The notes: generated by a model from the sequence alone, not told the origin. Counted from the stretch's first letter, positions 55,064-64,000 are shown. The stretch: 64,000 nt of DNA from Alteromonas sp. KC3 (GCF_016756315.1 NZ_AP024235.1:4092001-4156000), one strand, 5' to 3'. Numbers and translations: made by a program.

Positions 55064-56827
55064 TTATTCTCCCCATACATCAAGCACTTCACTAATGGGG
55101 CGAACTTTAGCAAATTGCGATATATATTCCCATTGTTTCGCTTCGCTTTGCTGCTCCAACCAGTACCACACTTGAGTTGCAGTCTCATCATCAATGTCAT
55201 GTGCTGGTAAGGAAATCAGCGAAGAAATCTGAGCGTGAGCTGTCTCAACACTAGTCACATCTAAAGACAACATATGGCTAAACCACTTAATCCACGGTAA
55301 GTGACGTGTGCCAGCGGGCACTTGTTGAAGACGAAGCTTGCCAGCCACCTTATTGATATCAAAATGCAGTGCTTTCAATAGGGCTAAGTTTTCTTCTTTT
55401 ACACCATCATATTCCAACGCAACTGGCATTAGCAGCGGTTGTCCATGCTGTGCTTTTAAAAATAGTTCGCTCAACCAGATACTTGCAAGTTTTTCCACAC
55501 CAATTAGAAAAAGTTTGTCTTCTTGTGAGTACAAACGTAATGTCGGCGTGAGGTTGATACACTCAATAGCGTCCAATTTCCCAGTGCTTTGGGACAAAAT
55601 GTCGCTTTTTGGCGTCATTAATGCTGAATAATTCGTTTGGTAAGCCGCAGTAGGCCCTTTGGCGCTAGAAATAGGACGACTCGAACCTATACGCGCATTT
55701 GCCCCTTGAGATGACGTGCCTGACGACTGTGTTTTAAGAGGTCTTATGTAGTCGTGAGCCACATCTCCTGCCAATACACCTTGTGTTGGTCTACTTGTCT
55801 GATGTAAATCGTCAGTTAACGGTAAATCATCGGTGAGCGCGTGAAGCGCCTCACTGACCGTTTTGCAAATAAAGTCATGAACAAGCCTGCCCTGCTGGAA
55901 TCGCACTTCATGCTTTGCGGGATGTACATTCACGTCCACATCTCTTGGACTCAACGACAGATACACAACAAAGCTAGGCTGTTCTATAACACCCCAAACA
56001 CTTTCATAGGCTTGACGGATGGCGTGCATAATCAGCTTATCGCGCATACCTCGACCGTTAACGAAGCTAAATTGGCAATCGTTACTACTGCGCAGCATAG
56101 TTTCATTACCCAGCCAAGCATCAATACTAATACCTTCATATTGCGTGTTAATATGCACGGCATTCTGTATAAACTTTTGCCCAACAACCGCGCCAATTCG
56201 CGTGGCTAGGCTTCCCGCTTTGTCAGCGATGTAGCGCTTAATCACTTTATCGTTGTGCTTTAGAATAAATGAAACACTCGGATAACTCAGTGCAATACGC
56301 TTAATAACCTCTTCAATGTGCTGAAACTCGGTTTTTTCAGTGCGTAAGAACTTTCTTCTTGCTGGCGTGTTATAGAAGAGATCGGCAACATCAATTGTTG
56401 TGCCTACGGGATGCGCCGCTGGTTGCACATTTACTGCCATATCGCGGCCTTCACAATACGCTTGCCAAGCTTCAGTTTGCGCTTGCGTGCGCGACGTTAA
56501 AGTAAGACGGCTAACCGAACTAATACTGGCTAACGCTTCGCCGCGAAAACCCAGTGACAATATTTGCTCTAAGTCATCAAGGGTAGTGATCTTGCTTGTT
56601 GCATGGCGACTTAGCGCCAATTGCAACTCGTCTTTGACTATACCAGAGCCGTTATCTTTGATGCGTATTCGTTTGTGCCCACCTTTTTCAATGTCCACTT
56701 CAATTTTTGTTGCACCAGCATCTAAGCTGTTTTCTAAGAGTTCTTTCACAACAGATGCAGGACGCTCTACCACCTCTCCGGCGGCAATTTGGTTGGCAAG
56801 TTGCGGAGATAAAAGCTGTATAGGCAA
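55064..56827 (-). CDS. mutL: DNA mismatch repair protein MutL
   Basis: MutL links MutS mismatch recognition to strand incision. The N-terminal GHKL ATPase is clear: [43 protein letters not shown] and [12 protein letters not shown] disordered Ser/Thr-rich linker lies at ~330-400, and the C-terminal dimerisation domain (~400-587) lacks an obvious metal endonuclease motif, as in MutH-dependent species. The start is TTG 56827 with AGGG upstream. Gene order tsaE-amiB-mutL-miaA-hfq is conserved. Confidence 0.96.
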   Translation of the reverse strand: MPIQLLSPQLANQIAAGEVVERPASVVKELLENSLDAGATKIEVDIEKGGHKRIRIKDNGSGIVKDELQLALSRHATSKITTLDDLEQILSLGFRGEALASISSVSRLTLTSRTQAQTEAWQAYCEGRDMAVNVQPAAHPVGTTIDVADLFYNTPARRKFLRTEKTEFQHIEEVIKRIALSYPSVSFILKHNDKVIKRYIADKAGSLATRIGAVVGQKFIQNAVHINTQYEGISIDAWLGNETMLRSSNDCQFSFVNGRGMRDKLIMHAIRQAYESVWGVIEQPSFVVYLSLSPRDVDVNVHPAKHEVRFQQGRLVHDFICKTVSEALHALTDDLPLTDDLHQTSRPTQGVLAGDVAHDYIRPLKTQSSGTSSQGANARIGSSRPISSAKGPTAAYQTNYSALMTPKSDILSQSTGKLDAIECINLTPTLRLYSQEDKLFLIGVEKLASIWLSELFLKAQHGQPLLMPVALEYDGVKEENLALLKALHFDINKVAGKLRLQQVPAGTRHLPWIKWFSHMLSLDVTSVETAHAQISSLISLPAHDIDDETATQVWYWLEQQSEAKQWEYISQFAKVRPISEVLDVWGE

Positions 56828-56948
56828 TGGCTTACCCTAAAATATGATTTAATTGATACAACGCAATCGCGCCGTCTTGCACGCAATGCACTGAAACGAA
56901 CACGAACTTTGGTAAAACGAAGATGACTTTGACCGAATTAAAAACGCG

Positions 56949-58292
56949 TTAGGTTCTAGGAATAGTCAATACCTGACCCACCCTCACCACATCGCTATTT
57001 AGGTCGTTCGCCGCTTTGATACTGCTCACTTTAACGTTATAGCGCTGTGCTAGCAGTGAAAGTGACTCACCACTACGTACTTTATGCGTTCTGTTATTCG
57101 CTTTCTCTTGCGCCCACAGTGTACCATCTGGAGGCGTCTGCTTAAAATATTGCTTCGTTGCAGTAAACACCGCTTTGGCCAAGCGCTCTCTATACTTTGA
57201 CCAGTTGAGGTTTTTCTCTTCCTGAGGATTAGAAATAAAGCCTAACTCAACCAAGATAGATGGAATATCCGGCGCAGTCAGCACGGCAAAACTGGCTGCC
57301 TGAGGTTTTCTTTTATGAAGACTTGTCACCTTCTTTAGCTCATCAACCACCTTGTTTCCTAAATCATGACTGCTCGCCATGCTGTGATCCATGGACAGTC
57401 CTAGAATGGTCTCTGTGAGATAGCGCTCGCTTGATTTATCATTGATAACTTCAGCAGCGCCACCTAATAATTCAGCATGTCGTTCTGATTTTTCTAGCCA
57501 GCGACCAAGCTCTGTGTCAGCTCTTCTCATAGATAACACCCAAACGGAGCCACCTCGCGGCTCTGGCTGACTAAAGGCGTCTGCGTGAATTGAAATTAGC
57601 AAGTCGGCTTTTTTCTCTCGCGCAATTTCAGGTCGTCTATTGGGTGAAATATACGAATCGTTGCTACGCGTCATAATCGCTTTCATGCCAGGCTCTGCGT
57701 TAATCATTGCCTGCAGCTTTTTGGCCACACTTAACGTAATGTGTTTTTCAAACGTACCTGCCGGTCCTATTGAACCTGGATCTCTACCACCGTGCCCCGC
57801 ATCAATCGCAACGATGATATCGCTATCCCGTGGACTCGTTTTGTCATCAATCACTACTGATGGAGCTGATGCTGTTAATACAGCAGTACGATTAGGCTCA
57901 CTGTCGGCCAAATCAAGTACAAGACGGTGACCAAAAGCGCCTGCCGGCGTAATAGCGAAAAGAGAAGGTGTCGCTTGGCGATTAAGCTCAATGACCACAC
58001 GCGCCGCACTTTTATTTTTTGGTGTGGAATAACGAAGACGTTTTATGAGGTCGCCGCCGTTATCAACATTTGACAGTGAAAAGTTATTATTGGTGTTAGG
58101 TAAATCGATGACTAATCGCTGAGGATTTTTAAGCGTGAAATACGTGAATTCCGGCGCGTACTTCATATCAAACACAACGCGCGTGGTGTCGGATGATGGT
58201 GATACCCTTACACCATCAATGGTATTCTGGGCCGCATGTGCCATTTGCACAACAACCCACAAAAGCATTACCGAAAATATACTACGCACCAT
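56949..58292 (-). CDS. amiB: Periplasmic N-acetylmuramoyl-L-alanine amidase (AmiB-type)
   Basis: This enzyme cuts the amide bond between the glycan strand and peptide stems when daughter cells separate. The 447 residues have a signal peptide (end near MAHAAQ), an AMIN domain for septal targeting (about 25-125), an Amidase_3 domain (about 160-385: IVAIDAGHGGRDPGS, zinc ligands in HGG, EKHITLS and SIHADAF), and a C-terminal LysM domain (about 402-446). By position (tsaE-amiB-mutL) it is AmiB; E. coli AmiB lacks LysM. Confidence 0.94.
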   Translation of the reverse strand: MVRSIFSVMLLWVVVQMAHAAQNTIDGVRVSPSSDTTRVVFDMKYAPEFTYFTLKNPQRLVIDLPNTNNNFSLSNVDNGGDLIKRLRYSTPKNKSAARVVIELNRQATPSLFAITPAGAFGHRLVLDLADSEPNRTAVLTASAPSVVIDDKTSPRDSDIIVAIDAGHGGRDPGSIGPAGTFEKHITLSVAKKLQAMINAEPGMKAIMTRSNDSYISPNRRPEIAREKKADLLISIHADAFSQPEPRGGSVWVLSMRRADTELGRWLEKSERHAELLGGAAEVINDKSSERYLTETILGLSMDHSMASSHDLGNKVVDELKKVTSLHKRKPQAASFAVLTAPDIPSILVELGFISNPQEEKNLNWSKYRERLAKAVFTATKQYFKQTPPDGTLWAQEKANNRTHKVRSGESLSLLAQRYNVKVSSIKAANDLNSDVVRVGQVLTIPRT

Positions 58293-58355
58293 ATTATGCC
58301 TTCACGCTCTTTTGCTTTTCGCTTTTCTTATTATGTGATTCTCAACACTTACCCG

Positions 58356-58838
58356 CTACACACGCTTGCATTGCTGTAACAATTTTGCGCCATGTGCACT
58401 TTTAGCTTCGATAGTGAACTGCCTACCAGACGGTGTAATATTTATACTAATCACTAAGTCAGGGGATGCCAAGTATTCCCCACCTTTTTCTGACCACTCT
58501 ACTAACGCTATCGCGCCACTTGTGAAGTAGTCACGGATCCCCATGAACTCAAGTTCTTCAGGGTCGGCCAATCGGTATAGATCAAAATGATAAATATTGA
58601 CGCTTTCTAGCTCATAAGGTTCAACCAGTGTATAGGTTGGACTTTTAACGCTACCTGAATGGCCGAGTGATTGAATAAAATAACGACTGAACGTGGTTTT
58701 GCCCGCCCCTAAATCGCCATTCAAAAAAATAACAGCATCGGTTGGAAGTTGACTGGAAACAGCTTGCGCAAGGTCTTTGGCAAGCTGCGCGGTATCATCT
58801 ACTTCGTTAGCGAAAAAAGAGGTTTGCGGGTATGACAT
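58356..58838 (-). CDS. tsaE: tRNA threonylcarbamoyladenosine ATPase TsaE
   Basis: TsaE is the ATPase partner of TsaB and TsaD in making t6A37 on tRNAs. The 160 residues hold the P-loop GDLGAGKTTFSR (about 43-54), SPTYTLVEPYE, IYHFDLYRL and ALVEWSEKG. ATG 58838 with GGAA eight bases upstream is preferred over the TTG two codons earlier. It lies between nnr and amiB. Confidence 0.95.
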   Translation of the reverse strand: MSYPQTSFFANEVDDTAQLAKDLAQAVSSQLPTDAVIFLNGDLGAGKTTFSRYFIQSLGHSGSVKSPTYTLVEPYELESVNIYHFDLYRLADPEELEFMGIRDYFTSGAIALVEWSEKGGEYLASPDLVISINITPSGRQFTIEAKSAHGAKLLQQCKRV

Positions 58839-58912
58839 CGACAATATTCCACAGTGTTAAAAATCCGAAAAACACAGTAAATGCCACCCCTTTTGCGGGA
58901 ATATCACGAAAG

Positions 58913-60412
58913 TTAGTGATTAATCAGTGCACGTACTGCGTCAAATAAATCGCTCGCTATCATACCACGTTGCCCATAAAGTTGGGCAATATCGTCACCT
59001 GCCTTTGCATGTAGCACTACACCATATTTAGCAGCAATATCGGTTTCGACGCCTTGTGCCAGTAAAGCACCTAATATACCACTGAGTACATCGCCACTAC
59101 CCGCTGTAGCCATGCCCGGATTGCCATGGCGGCATACCCATGTCTTCTTTTCGTTGTCGATTAACGTTCCAGCCCCTTTTAGTACGCAAACCGCGTGGTA
59201 GCGCTGAGAACATTGCCTAGCGTAATTAAAGCGGTCACCTTCTACATCATCAACTGAAACGCCAAGTAGACGGGCCGCCTCGCCTGCATGTGGTGTAAGA
59301 ATGCTGTCCGCTATGGTGTAAGCCGTCGACTGCTTACACAATATATTCAGGGCATCGGCATCGATAACCACAGGCTTGTTATAAGTCTGACAATGCTTAA
59401 GCGTCATTTCGAATGTAGTGTTAGCCCAGTCGTCTTGACCGAGACCAGGGCCTATTACAACACAACTTGCCCATTCAAGCGCATCAGTTAGGTGTGAGTC
59501 TGTTACCATAAGTTCAGGACGCCCTGCACTCACTTGCACAACCGAAGACTCATGGGTATACACGCGTACCATGCCAGCTCCACTGCGAAGTGCAGCTTCT
59601 CCCGCTAAGCGAATAGCTCCCGCCGTACCTCTATTACCACCGATGCACAGAAGCCTGCCGTAAGTGCCTTTATGGCTATTGATTTCGCGAGGCCCCATGC
59701 CTTTAAAGTGATCAATGTTAAGCATCGTTGCACTGGCTTTTGCGAGCGATTGAAACGCCTTACCTATTCCCAAATCAGCATAAACAAGCTTGCCACAAGA
59801 TTGTTTACCTGCTCCGGTTACAAGACCTGGCTTAATACCAACAAAAGTGACTGTGATATCAGCTTGGACACAGCGCCCTAGGCTCTGCCCTGTATTTGCA
59901 TCTAGTCCTGATGGTACATCGACACTCACCACGGGGGTCGACGAGGCATTCAGGGCATCAATAATATCGGCGAACTCGTTGCGGATATAACTGTTGATAC
60001 CCGTTCCCAACAGTGCATCGATAACCACATCCGCCTTTTCAAGTATGTGTGATTCAAAAGCGCTAATCTTTCCGCCTGCATCACACCAACGCTGCTGAGC
60101 TTTGCCAGCATCACCTTCTAGAATTCGTTGTGGCTCGACCGCGCACAAATGTACCTGCTTACCCGCTAATTTGGCATTCATTGCCGCTATGTAGCCGTCT
60201 CCCGCATTGTTGCCCTGACCGACCAGAACCAAATAAACATCAGAATTAGGCATCAGCTCTTGGCATTGTTTAAAAACAACATCGCCAGCGCGCTGCATTA
60301 ACGTAAACATATCGCAGTTAGAATCTGCGGCAGCTTGGGCTTCGTTTTCACGAACCTGATCGGCTCTAAATAGTTTGTATGATAAACTTGACGTGAGTTG
60401 AGTATCTAGCAT
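58913..60412 (-). CDS. nnr: Bifunctional NAD(P)H-hydrate epimerase / ADP-dependent dehydratase
   Basis: This fused repair enzyme restores NAD(P)H damaged by hydration. N-terminal epimerase domain (about 1-215): GQGNNAGDGYIAAMNAKLAG and DVPSGLDANTG. C-terminal ribokinase-like dehydratase (about 225-499): GGNRGTAGAIRLAGEAALRSGAGMV, IGPGLGQ, VLKGAGTLI and the catalytic GNPGMATAGSGDVLSGI. ATG 60412 is the likely start (a TTG two codons upstream is possible). Only 6 bp separate it from the divergent queG ATG, so each promoter must lie in or very near the other gene. Confidence 0.94.
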   Translation of the reverse strand: MLDTQLTSSLSYKLFRADQVRENEAQAAADSNCDMFTLMQRAGDVVFKQCQELMPNSDVYLVLVGQGNNAGDGYIAAMNAKLAGKQVHLCAVEPQRILEGDAGKAQQRWCDAGGKISAFESHILEKADVVIDALLGTGINSYIRNEFADIIDALNASSTPVVSVDVPSGLDANTGQSLGRCVQADITVTFVGIKPGLVTGAGKQSCGKLVYADLGIGKAFQSLAKASATMLNIDHFKGMGPREINSHKGTYGRLLCIGGNRGTAGAIRLAGEAALRSGAGMVRVYTHESSVVQVSAGRPELMVTDSHLTDALEWASCVVIGPGLGQDDWANTTFEMTLKHCQTYNKPVVIDADALNILCKQSTAYTIADSILTPHAGEAARLLGVSVDDVEGDRFNYARQCSQRYHAVCVLKGAGTLIDNEKKTWVCRHGNPGMATAGSGDVLSGILGALLAQGVETDIAAKYGVVLHAKAGDDIAQLYGQRGMIASDLFDAVRALINH

Positions 60413-60418
60413 GAGCAA

Positions 60419-61561
60419 ATGTCCGCAATTAATTCCATCGACCTCGTTGAATTAACAAACAATATCAAGGCTTGGGGTGTAGCGCTAGGCTTTCAGCAAG
60501 TTGGTATCAGTGATATTGATCTGCATCAGCACGAGGCCCATTTACAAGCGTGGTTAGACGCAGGCTATCACGGTGACATGACATTCATGGAAAGTCATGG
60601 AATGAAACGCGCGCGACCTGACGAACTGGTTCCTGGAACCTTGCGCGTAATCAGCGTAAGAATGAATTACCTTCCGCCTGATGCCTCTTTCGCTAAGCAT
60701 TTGAATAGTCCTGACATCGGCTACATCAGCCGCTACGCGCTTGGTCGCGACTACCATAAAGTGCTACGCAAAAGGCTCAAGCAACTGGGCGAAAAAATCA
60801 CCAACGCATTATCTGATACTCAGTATAGGCCTTTTGTAGACTCAGCCCCCGTTCTTGAGCACGCTATTGCTGAAAAAGCAGGCATCGGCTGGACAGGAAA
60901 GCACAGCCTGACACTTAACAAAGATGCAGGCTCTTGGTTCTTTTTGGGGGAGCTTTTCATCAACTTGCCGCTGCCCGTAGATACCCCTGTTGAAGAAAAT
61001 TGTGGTACGTGCACGGCCTGCATGACAATCTGCCCAACCAACGCGATTGTTGCGCCTTATAAAGTAGACGCTAGGCGCTGTATTTCCTATTTAACGATAG
61101 AGTCAGATAGCGACATTCCCGAAGCACTCAGGTCGAGTATGGGTAATAGGATTTACGGGTGTGACGATTGCCAATTAATTTGTCCGTGGAACCGTTTTAG
61201 CGATATTACCACTGAAGAAGATTTCCACCCTCGCCAAGTTCTTCATGGAAAGTCCTTAAATACGCTATTTAGTTGGTCAGAAGAAACGTTTTTGGCTAAT
61301 ACAGAAGGCTCACCTATCAGACGCATAGGCTACGAAAAATGGCAACGAAATATTGCGGTAGCTCTAGGTAATGCCCCTTTTAATGAAATGAGCATACAAC
61401 TTTTAATACAACGTCGGGGTATGGTAAGTGATTTAGTAGACCGGCATATTGACTGGGCGCTCGCACAGCAACAAGCAAAAGCCAGTAGCGAGACAGATGC
61501 GACCCGTCAGCAAAAACGTTTAATAAGAGCGATTGAAAAGGGGTTACCTCGCGACGCTTAA
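60419..61561 (+). CDS. queG: Epoxyqueuosine reductase QueG
   Basis: QueG reduces epoxyqueuosine to queuosine in tRNA with a cobalamin and two [4Fe-4S] clusters. The 380 residues match E. coli QueG end to end: GFQQVGISDIDL, RVISVRMNYLP, YISRYALGRDYHKVLRKRL, FVDSAPVLEHAIAEKAGIGWTGKH, cluster ligands in CGTCTACMTICP and CDDCQLICPWNR, and the terminal GLPRDA. It is divergent from nnr, an arrangement also seen in E. coli. A small hairpin CCTGCTG-TCA-CAGCAGG follows at 61576-61592. Confidence 0.97.
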   Translation: MSAINSIDLVELTNNIKAWGVALGFQQVGISDIDLHQHEAHLQAWLDAGYHGDMTFMESHGMKRARPDELVPGTLRVISVRMNYLPPDASFAKHLNSPDIGYISRYALGRDYHKVLRKRLKQLGEKITNALSDTQYRPFVDSAPVLEHAIAEKAGIGWTGKHSLTLNKDAGSWFFLGELFINLPLPVDTPVEENCGTCTACMTICPTNAIVAPYKVDARRCISYLTIESDSDIPEALRSSMGNRIYGCDDCQLICPWNRFSDITTEEDFHPRQVLHGKSLNTLFSWSEETFLANTEGSPIRRIGYEKWQRNIAVALGNAPFNEMSIQLLIQRRGMVSDLVDRHIDWALAQQQAKASSETDATRQQKRLIRAIEKGLPRDA

Positions 61562-61571
61562 AACCCAGTAG

Positions 61572-62174
61572 CTAACCTGCTGTCACAGCAGGCTGTGAAT
61601 GTGCAATCGCTTTATCTTCACTTGCCTGTTTAGACGAAAACGTCAAATTCACCTTCACGCCACGTTGAGCCAACTGAGTTTTGAGTACAGGAGAAGTAAA
61701 TTGCCACCAAGGTTCAGCTTGTAAGGCGTTAACGAGTTCAGATAGCTCCTTTTCACTCTTATTGTAGCTGCCAACCACTTCGCACAGACCCGATAAGCAT
61801 TCGATCTTTTCCAGCACCACATCTTCACTGTGAGGATGATTGGCGAAGAAGTGCGTTAACGAGGTTTCAATATCTGAATCTAACAATATTTCAATAGCAG
61901 ACGCTTCAGCATTTGCGCTCAATTGAGGGCCTGACAAATGCAAAGGCTCATCACTCAATCCGGTAGACTTACTGTCTGCTGAGTTTACAAGTAATTTAGG
62001 CGCTGCTTTGATGACCTTAAGATCACTGGTATCGGTGGCGCGAGAGCGTTCTAGCACCGAAGTTAGACGCTCTTTTTCTGCTTTAGACTCACTAAGCTGA
62101 TGCTGGTAGCTAGAAAATTTATATCCCGCTACCCCAATAAAGGCCACCAACAATAGTAAAAACCACCGCTTCAT
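61572..62174 (-). CDS. Membrane-anchored protein of unknown function
   Basis: A 200-residue protein with one N-terminal membrane helix (WFLLLLVAFIGVAGY), a short coiled-coil (about 22-45, QHQLSESKAEKERLTSVLERS), a linker, and a globular part (about 95-185). Two Cys, ECLSGLCEV (about 124-130), may form a disulfide in the periplasm. SD AAGGA precedes the ATG. It begins 24 nt after hemE ends, so it shares the hemE transcript, and it is convergent with queG 10 bp away. I do not recognise the family. Confidence 0.75.
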   Translation of the reverse strand: MKRWFLLLLVAFIGVAGYKFSSYQHQLSESKAEKERLTSVLERSRATDTSDLKVIKAAPKLLVNSADSKSTGLSDEPLHLSGPQLSANAEASAIEILLDSDIETSLTHFFANHPHSEDVVLEKIECLSGLCEVVGSYNKSEKELSELVNALQAEPWWQFTSPVLKTQLAQRGVKVNLTFSSKQASEDKAIAHSQPAVTAG

Positions 62175-62198
62175 CCAGTTTCCTTGTTGCCTTAGTAC

Positions 62199-63290
62199 TT
62201 ATTTGTGGTACTGCTGGCTTAATTTGTGAACTGCATTGACAAATACACCGGCGTTTTCTGGCGGAACGTCAAGGTGGATACCGTGTCCTAAGTTAAAGAC
62301 ATGCCCAGTACCTTCTCCATAACCCGCTAAGATAGAGCCTACTTCTTCTTCAATTCGAGCTGCAGGTGCGTAAAGCATTGACGGGTCCATATTGCCCTGC
62401 AAAGCCACTTTATCGCCAATACGTGCGCGGGCTTCTTTAATATCGATTGTCCAGTCAAGGCCAACCGCGTCACAACCTGTTGCAGCAATAGATTCAAGCC
62501 ACATTCCACCGTTTTTGGTAAACAAGGTTACTGGCACTTTACGCCCTTCGCTTTCGCGTGTAAGACCATTTACAATGCGTTCCATGTATTGCAAAGAAAA
62601 TTCTTTGTAGTCACGCGGTGATAGCACACCACCCCACGTGTCAAATACCATTACAGACTGCGCGCCAGCTGCAATTTGCGCGTTAAGGTATTCAGTAACT
62701 GAGTCAGCAAGTTTTGCAAGAAGCGCATGAAGGGTTGCTGGCTCCGCAAAAGCCATTTTCTTGATTTTGGTAAACGCTTTGCTTGAACCGCCTTCAACCA
62801 TATAGGTCGCCAACGTCCACGGACTACCAGAAAAACCGATTAGCGGTACTTCACCTTTTAGTTCTCGACGAATAGTACGAACAGCATTCATCACATATTG
62901 CAATTCACCCTCTGGATCGGGCAAACCAATTTTATCTACGTCTGCTTTACACGTAATCGGGTTTTTAAAACGAGGACCTTCGCCAGTTTCAAAATATAAC
63001 CCTAGCCCCATAGCATCAGGGATTGTAAGAATATCTGAAAACAAAATGGCGGCATCAAGGGGATAACGACGCAGTGGTTGCAGTGTCACTTCGCAAGCTA
63101 ATTCAGCATTTTTGCATAAAGACATAAAGTCACCTGCAACTGCGCGTGTCGCTTTATACTCTGGCAAGTAACGTCCAGCCTGTCGCATCATCCATACGGG
63201 TGTCATGTCAACCGGCTGTTTAAGTAACGCACGTAAATAACGATCGTTCTTCAACGCGGGTTTATCAACACTGGGAATATTTTGCGACAT
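62199..63290 (-). CDS. hemE: Uroporphyrinogen decarboxylase
   Basis: HemE removes four carboxyl groups from uroporphyrinogen III in heme synthesis. The 363 residues carry the signature [15 protein letters not shown] (about 33-47), [15 protein letters not shown] with the catalytic Asp, [17 protein letters not shown] and [12 protein letters not shown] near the end. ATG 63290 has AGGTGAG upstream; GTG 63299 overlaps that SD and is unlikely. nudC precedes it on the same strand, as in E. coli, and an unknown gene follows. Confidence 0.97.
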   Translation of the reverse strand: MSQNIPSVDKPALKNDRYLRALLKQPVDMTPVWMMRQAGRYLPEYKATRAVAGDFMSLCKNAELACEVTLQPLRRYPLDAAILFSDILTIPDAMGLGLYFETGEGPRFKNPITCKADVDKIGLPDPEGELQYVMNAVRTIRRELKGEVPLIGFSGSPWTLATYMVEGGSSKAFTKIKKMAFAEPATLHALLAKLADSVTEYLNAQIAAGAQSVMVFDTWGGVLSPRDYKEFSLQYMERIVNGLTRESEGRKVPVTLFTKNGGMWLESIAATGCDAVGLDWTIDIKEARARIGDKVALQGNMDPSMLYAPAARIEEEVGSILAGYGEGTGHVFNLGHGIHLDVPPENAGVFVNAVHKLSQQYHK

Positions 63291-63351
63291 ATAGCTCACC
63301 TAAATAACTGTAGATAGAATAGACAAAAGGCAATAGCAGCCTGAACGCGGG

Positions 63352-63360
63352 AGTATACCA
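63352..63360 (-). promoter_or_regulatory. Extended -10 promoter of hemE
   Basis: Minus strand TGG-TATACT, ~65 nt upstream of the hemE start; the -35 is poor, as allowed for extended -10 promoters. hemE may therefore be transcribed apart from nudC. Confidence 0.5.
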
Positions 63361-63455
63361 GTATTATTCACGGCGTGTGCTAAAACCTAATGGAAAAAAT
63401 TTGACTTGCGACATACTGTCGACAAATAAAGACGAATAATACTTGAATTTGTAAC

Positions 63456-63484
63456 TTGCACTTAAAGTGAGTGTTTGCTATTAC
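63456..63484 (+). promoter_or_regulatory. Promoter of the candidate small RNA
   Basis: TTGCAC (63456-63461), exactly 17 nt, TATTAC (63479-63484), with TGC directly before the -10 (extended form). Predicted start of transcription near 63491. No protein gene follows on the plus strand. Confidence 0.6.
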
Positions 63485-63490
63485 TATACA

Positions 63491-63562
63491 CGTTAACTAA
63501 AAAGAAGCCCTACACGGGACCGTGCTAATCTTATTGAAACCCTGCTTCGGCAGGGTTTTTTA
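63491..63562 (+). ncRNA. Candidate small RNA, ~72 nt
   Basis: A plus-strand transcript predicted from a good promoter (63456-63484) to an intrinsic terminator (63537-63562), in the 269-bp gap between nudC and hemE, which both run on the minus strand. It holds no open reading frame of note. Predicted structure: a short hairpin CACG-GGAC-CGTG (63513-63524), a single-stranded stretch CTAATCTTATTG, and the terminator hairpin with loop TTCG and a U-rich tail, the kind of 3' end that Hfq binds. Its end overlaps the nudC stop codon in antisense. Targets unknown. Confidence 0.5.
63537..63562 (+). terminator. Intrinsic terminator reading rightward
   Basis: Stem AACCCTGC/GCAGGGTT, UUCG tetraloop, then TTTTTATTT on the plus strand. 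On the minus strand the tail is not T-rich, so it does not belong to nudC; no plus-strand protein gene lies upstream. Confidence 0.8.
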
Positions 63563-64000
63563 TTTGTTGCCAATTAGCGACACCGTTTCTGCAATGAGTT
63601 GGCCTGCAATCGACACTTTAGGTGGAATATTTGGCAACCTATCAATATCAAACCACTGTGCGTCGTCTATTTCATTTTCCTGACAGCGAATCTCTCCCCC
63701 TGCGTATTCAGCAATAAAGCCAACCATGAGTGAATGGGGAAACGGCCAAGGCTGACTGTTAAAGTAACGCAAGTTTTTTACCTTTACGCCAACTTCTTCA
63801 AAAATCTCTCGATGGACTGCTTCTTCAAGGCTCTCGCCACTTTCGACAAATCCCGCTAGTGTTGAATACATATTGGCTTCTTTATGGCGTACGCCTTTTG
63901 CCAATAAGATTTGTTCGTTATTGTGGATAGATACAATCACACAAGGCGACACGCGTGGGTAGCTGCGATGCTGACAACGGTGACAGTGCATTGCCATTTC
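63560..64000 (-). CDS. nudC: NADH pyrophosphatase / RNA de-NADding enzyme NudC (5' end outside window)
   Basis: The C-terminal ~147 residues of NudC, a Nudix enzyme that hydrolyses NAD(H) and removes NAD caps from RNA. Visible are the second zinc pair (CHRC), PRVSPCVIVSI, the Nudix box GFVESGESLEEAVHREIFEEVG and the NudC-specific SQPWPFPHSLM. The frame stays open to the right edge (Glu-Met-Ala-Met, like E. coli EWAM), so the gene continues and the Met codons here are internal. It lies upstream of hemE on the same strand. Confidence 0.93.
   Translation of the reverse strand, partial: EMAMHCHRCQHRSYPRVSPCVIVSIHNNEQILLAKGVRHKEANMYSTLAGFVESGESLEEAVHREIFEEVGVKVKNLRYFNSQPWPFPHSLMVGFIAEYAGGEIRCQENEIDDAQWFDIDRLPNIPPKVSIAGQLIAETVSLIGNK

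Noticed and set aside
63560..63997. Complete small Nudix gene starting at 63997
   Set aside because: The frame continues to the window edge and the first residues match the interior of NudC, so this is a partial gene, not a short one.

Overview
The window reads as chromosomal DNA of a marine gammaproteobacterium of the Alteromonadales, most likely Alteromonas or a close relative. Three things point there: the gene order queG | nnr-tsaE-amiB-mutL-miaA-hfq-hflX-hflK-hflC and nudC-hemE (also found in E. coli and relatives), an amylosucrase whose catalytic residues keep the classical numbering 286/328/393 (amylosucrase is a known Alteromonas macleodii enzyme), and many secreted or outer-membrane hydrolases. 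Base composition looks mid-40s % GC by eye (not computed). I see no insertion sequences, integrases, phage genes or CRISPR array; this is core and lifestyle-related chromosome.

Layout. 1-2.9 kb: 5' part of a large surface lipoprotein gene, then nusG, secE and tRNA-Trp, all on the minus strand, with nusG closed by a terminator instead of continuing into rplK. 2.9-10.6 kb: an ABC exporter, a DUF5916 outer-membrane-type protein, an RraA-like aldolase and an M13 metallopeptidase lipoprotein. 10.7-18.4 kb: YhhN protein, a tight minus-strand unit pyrC-(binding-protein-like gene)-dbpA-ACT protein, lipocalin Blc, aldo/keto reductase plus GloA2, and an MscS channel. 18.5-22 kb: sugar MFS transporter divergent from amylosucrase. 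22.2-26.2 kb: a small zinc-ribbon protein, folE/folM (pterins) and aguAB (agmatine to putrescine). 26.3-32.3 kb: the complete four-gene ligase-associated DNA repair cluster (phosphoesterase, helicase, exonuclease, ATP-dependent ligase). 32.3-34.7 kb: fructokinase divergent from a ROK repressor across a perfect 12-bp inverted repeat. 34.7-43.5 kb: a His-rich secreted protein with a LysR regulator, an S9 peptidase, two glutathione transferases, a secreted lipase with its foldase, ubiG and a DUF2237 protein. 43.5-50.1 kb: aldehyde dehydrogenase plus acetolactate-synthase-like enzyme, DUF4112, hemH and an AbgT transporter. 50.4-61.6 kb: the hfq/mutL/miaA/hfl/nnr block with divergent queG. 61.6-64 kb: a membrane-anchored unknown, hemE, a candidate plus-strand small RNA, and the 3' part of nudC.

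How parts work together. MFS transporter, amylosucrase, fructokinase and ROK regulator can form a sucrose route without an invertase: amylosucrase turns sucrose into alpha-glucan plus fructose, and fructokinase traps the fructose. FolE and FolM supply tetrahydromonapterin-type cofactors; AguA and AguB make putrescine from agmatine; HflK/HflC modulate the membrane protease FtsH; lipase needs its membrane-anchored foldase for secretion. The observations I rate highest are a promoter-plus-terminator small RNA candidate (63491-63562), the ROK operator, the split of secE-nusG from the ribosomal/RNA-polymerase operon, the stop-start coupling of dbpA to a periplasmic binding-like gene, and a degenerate lipase-foldase signature.
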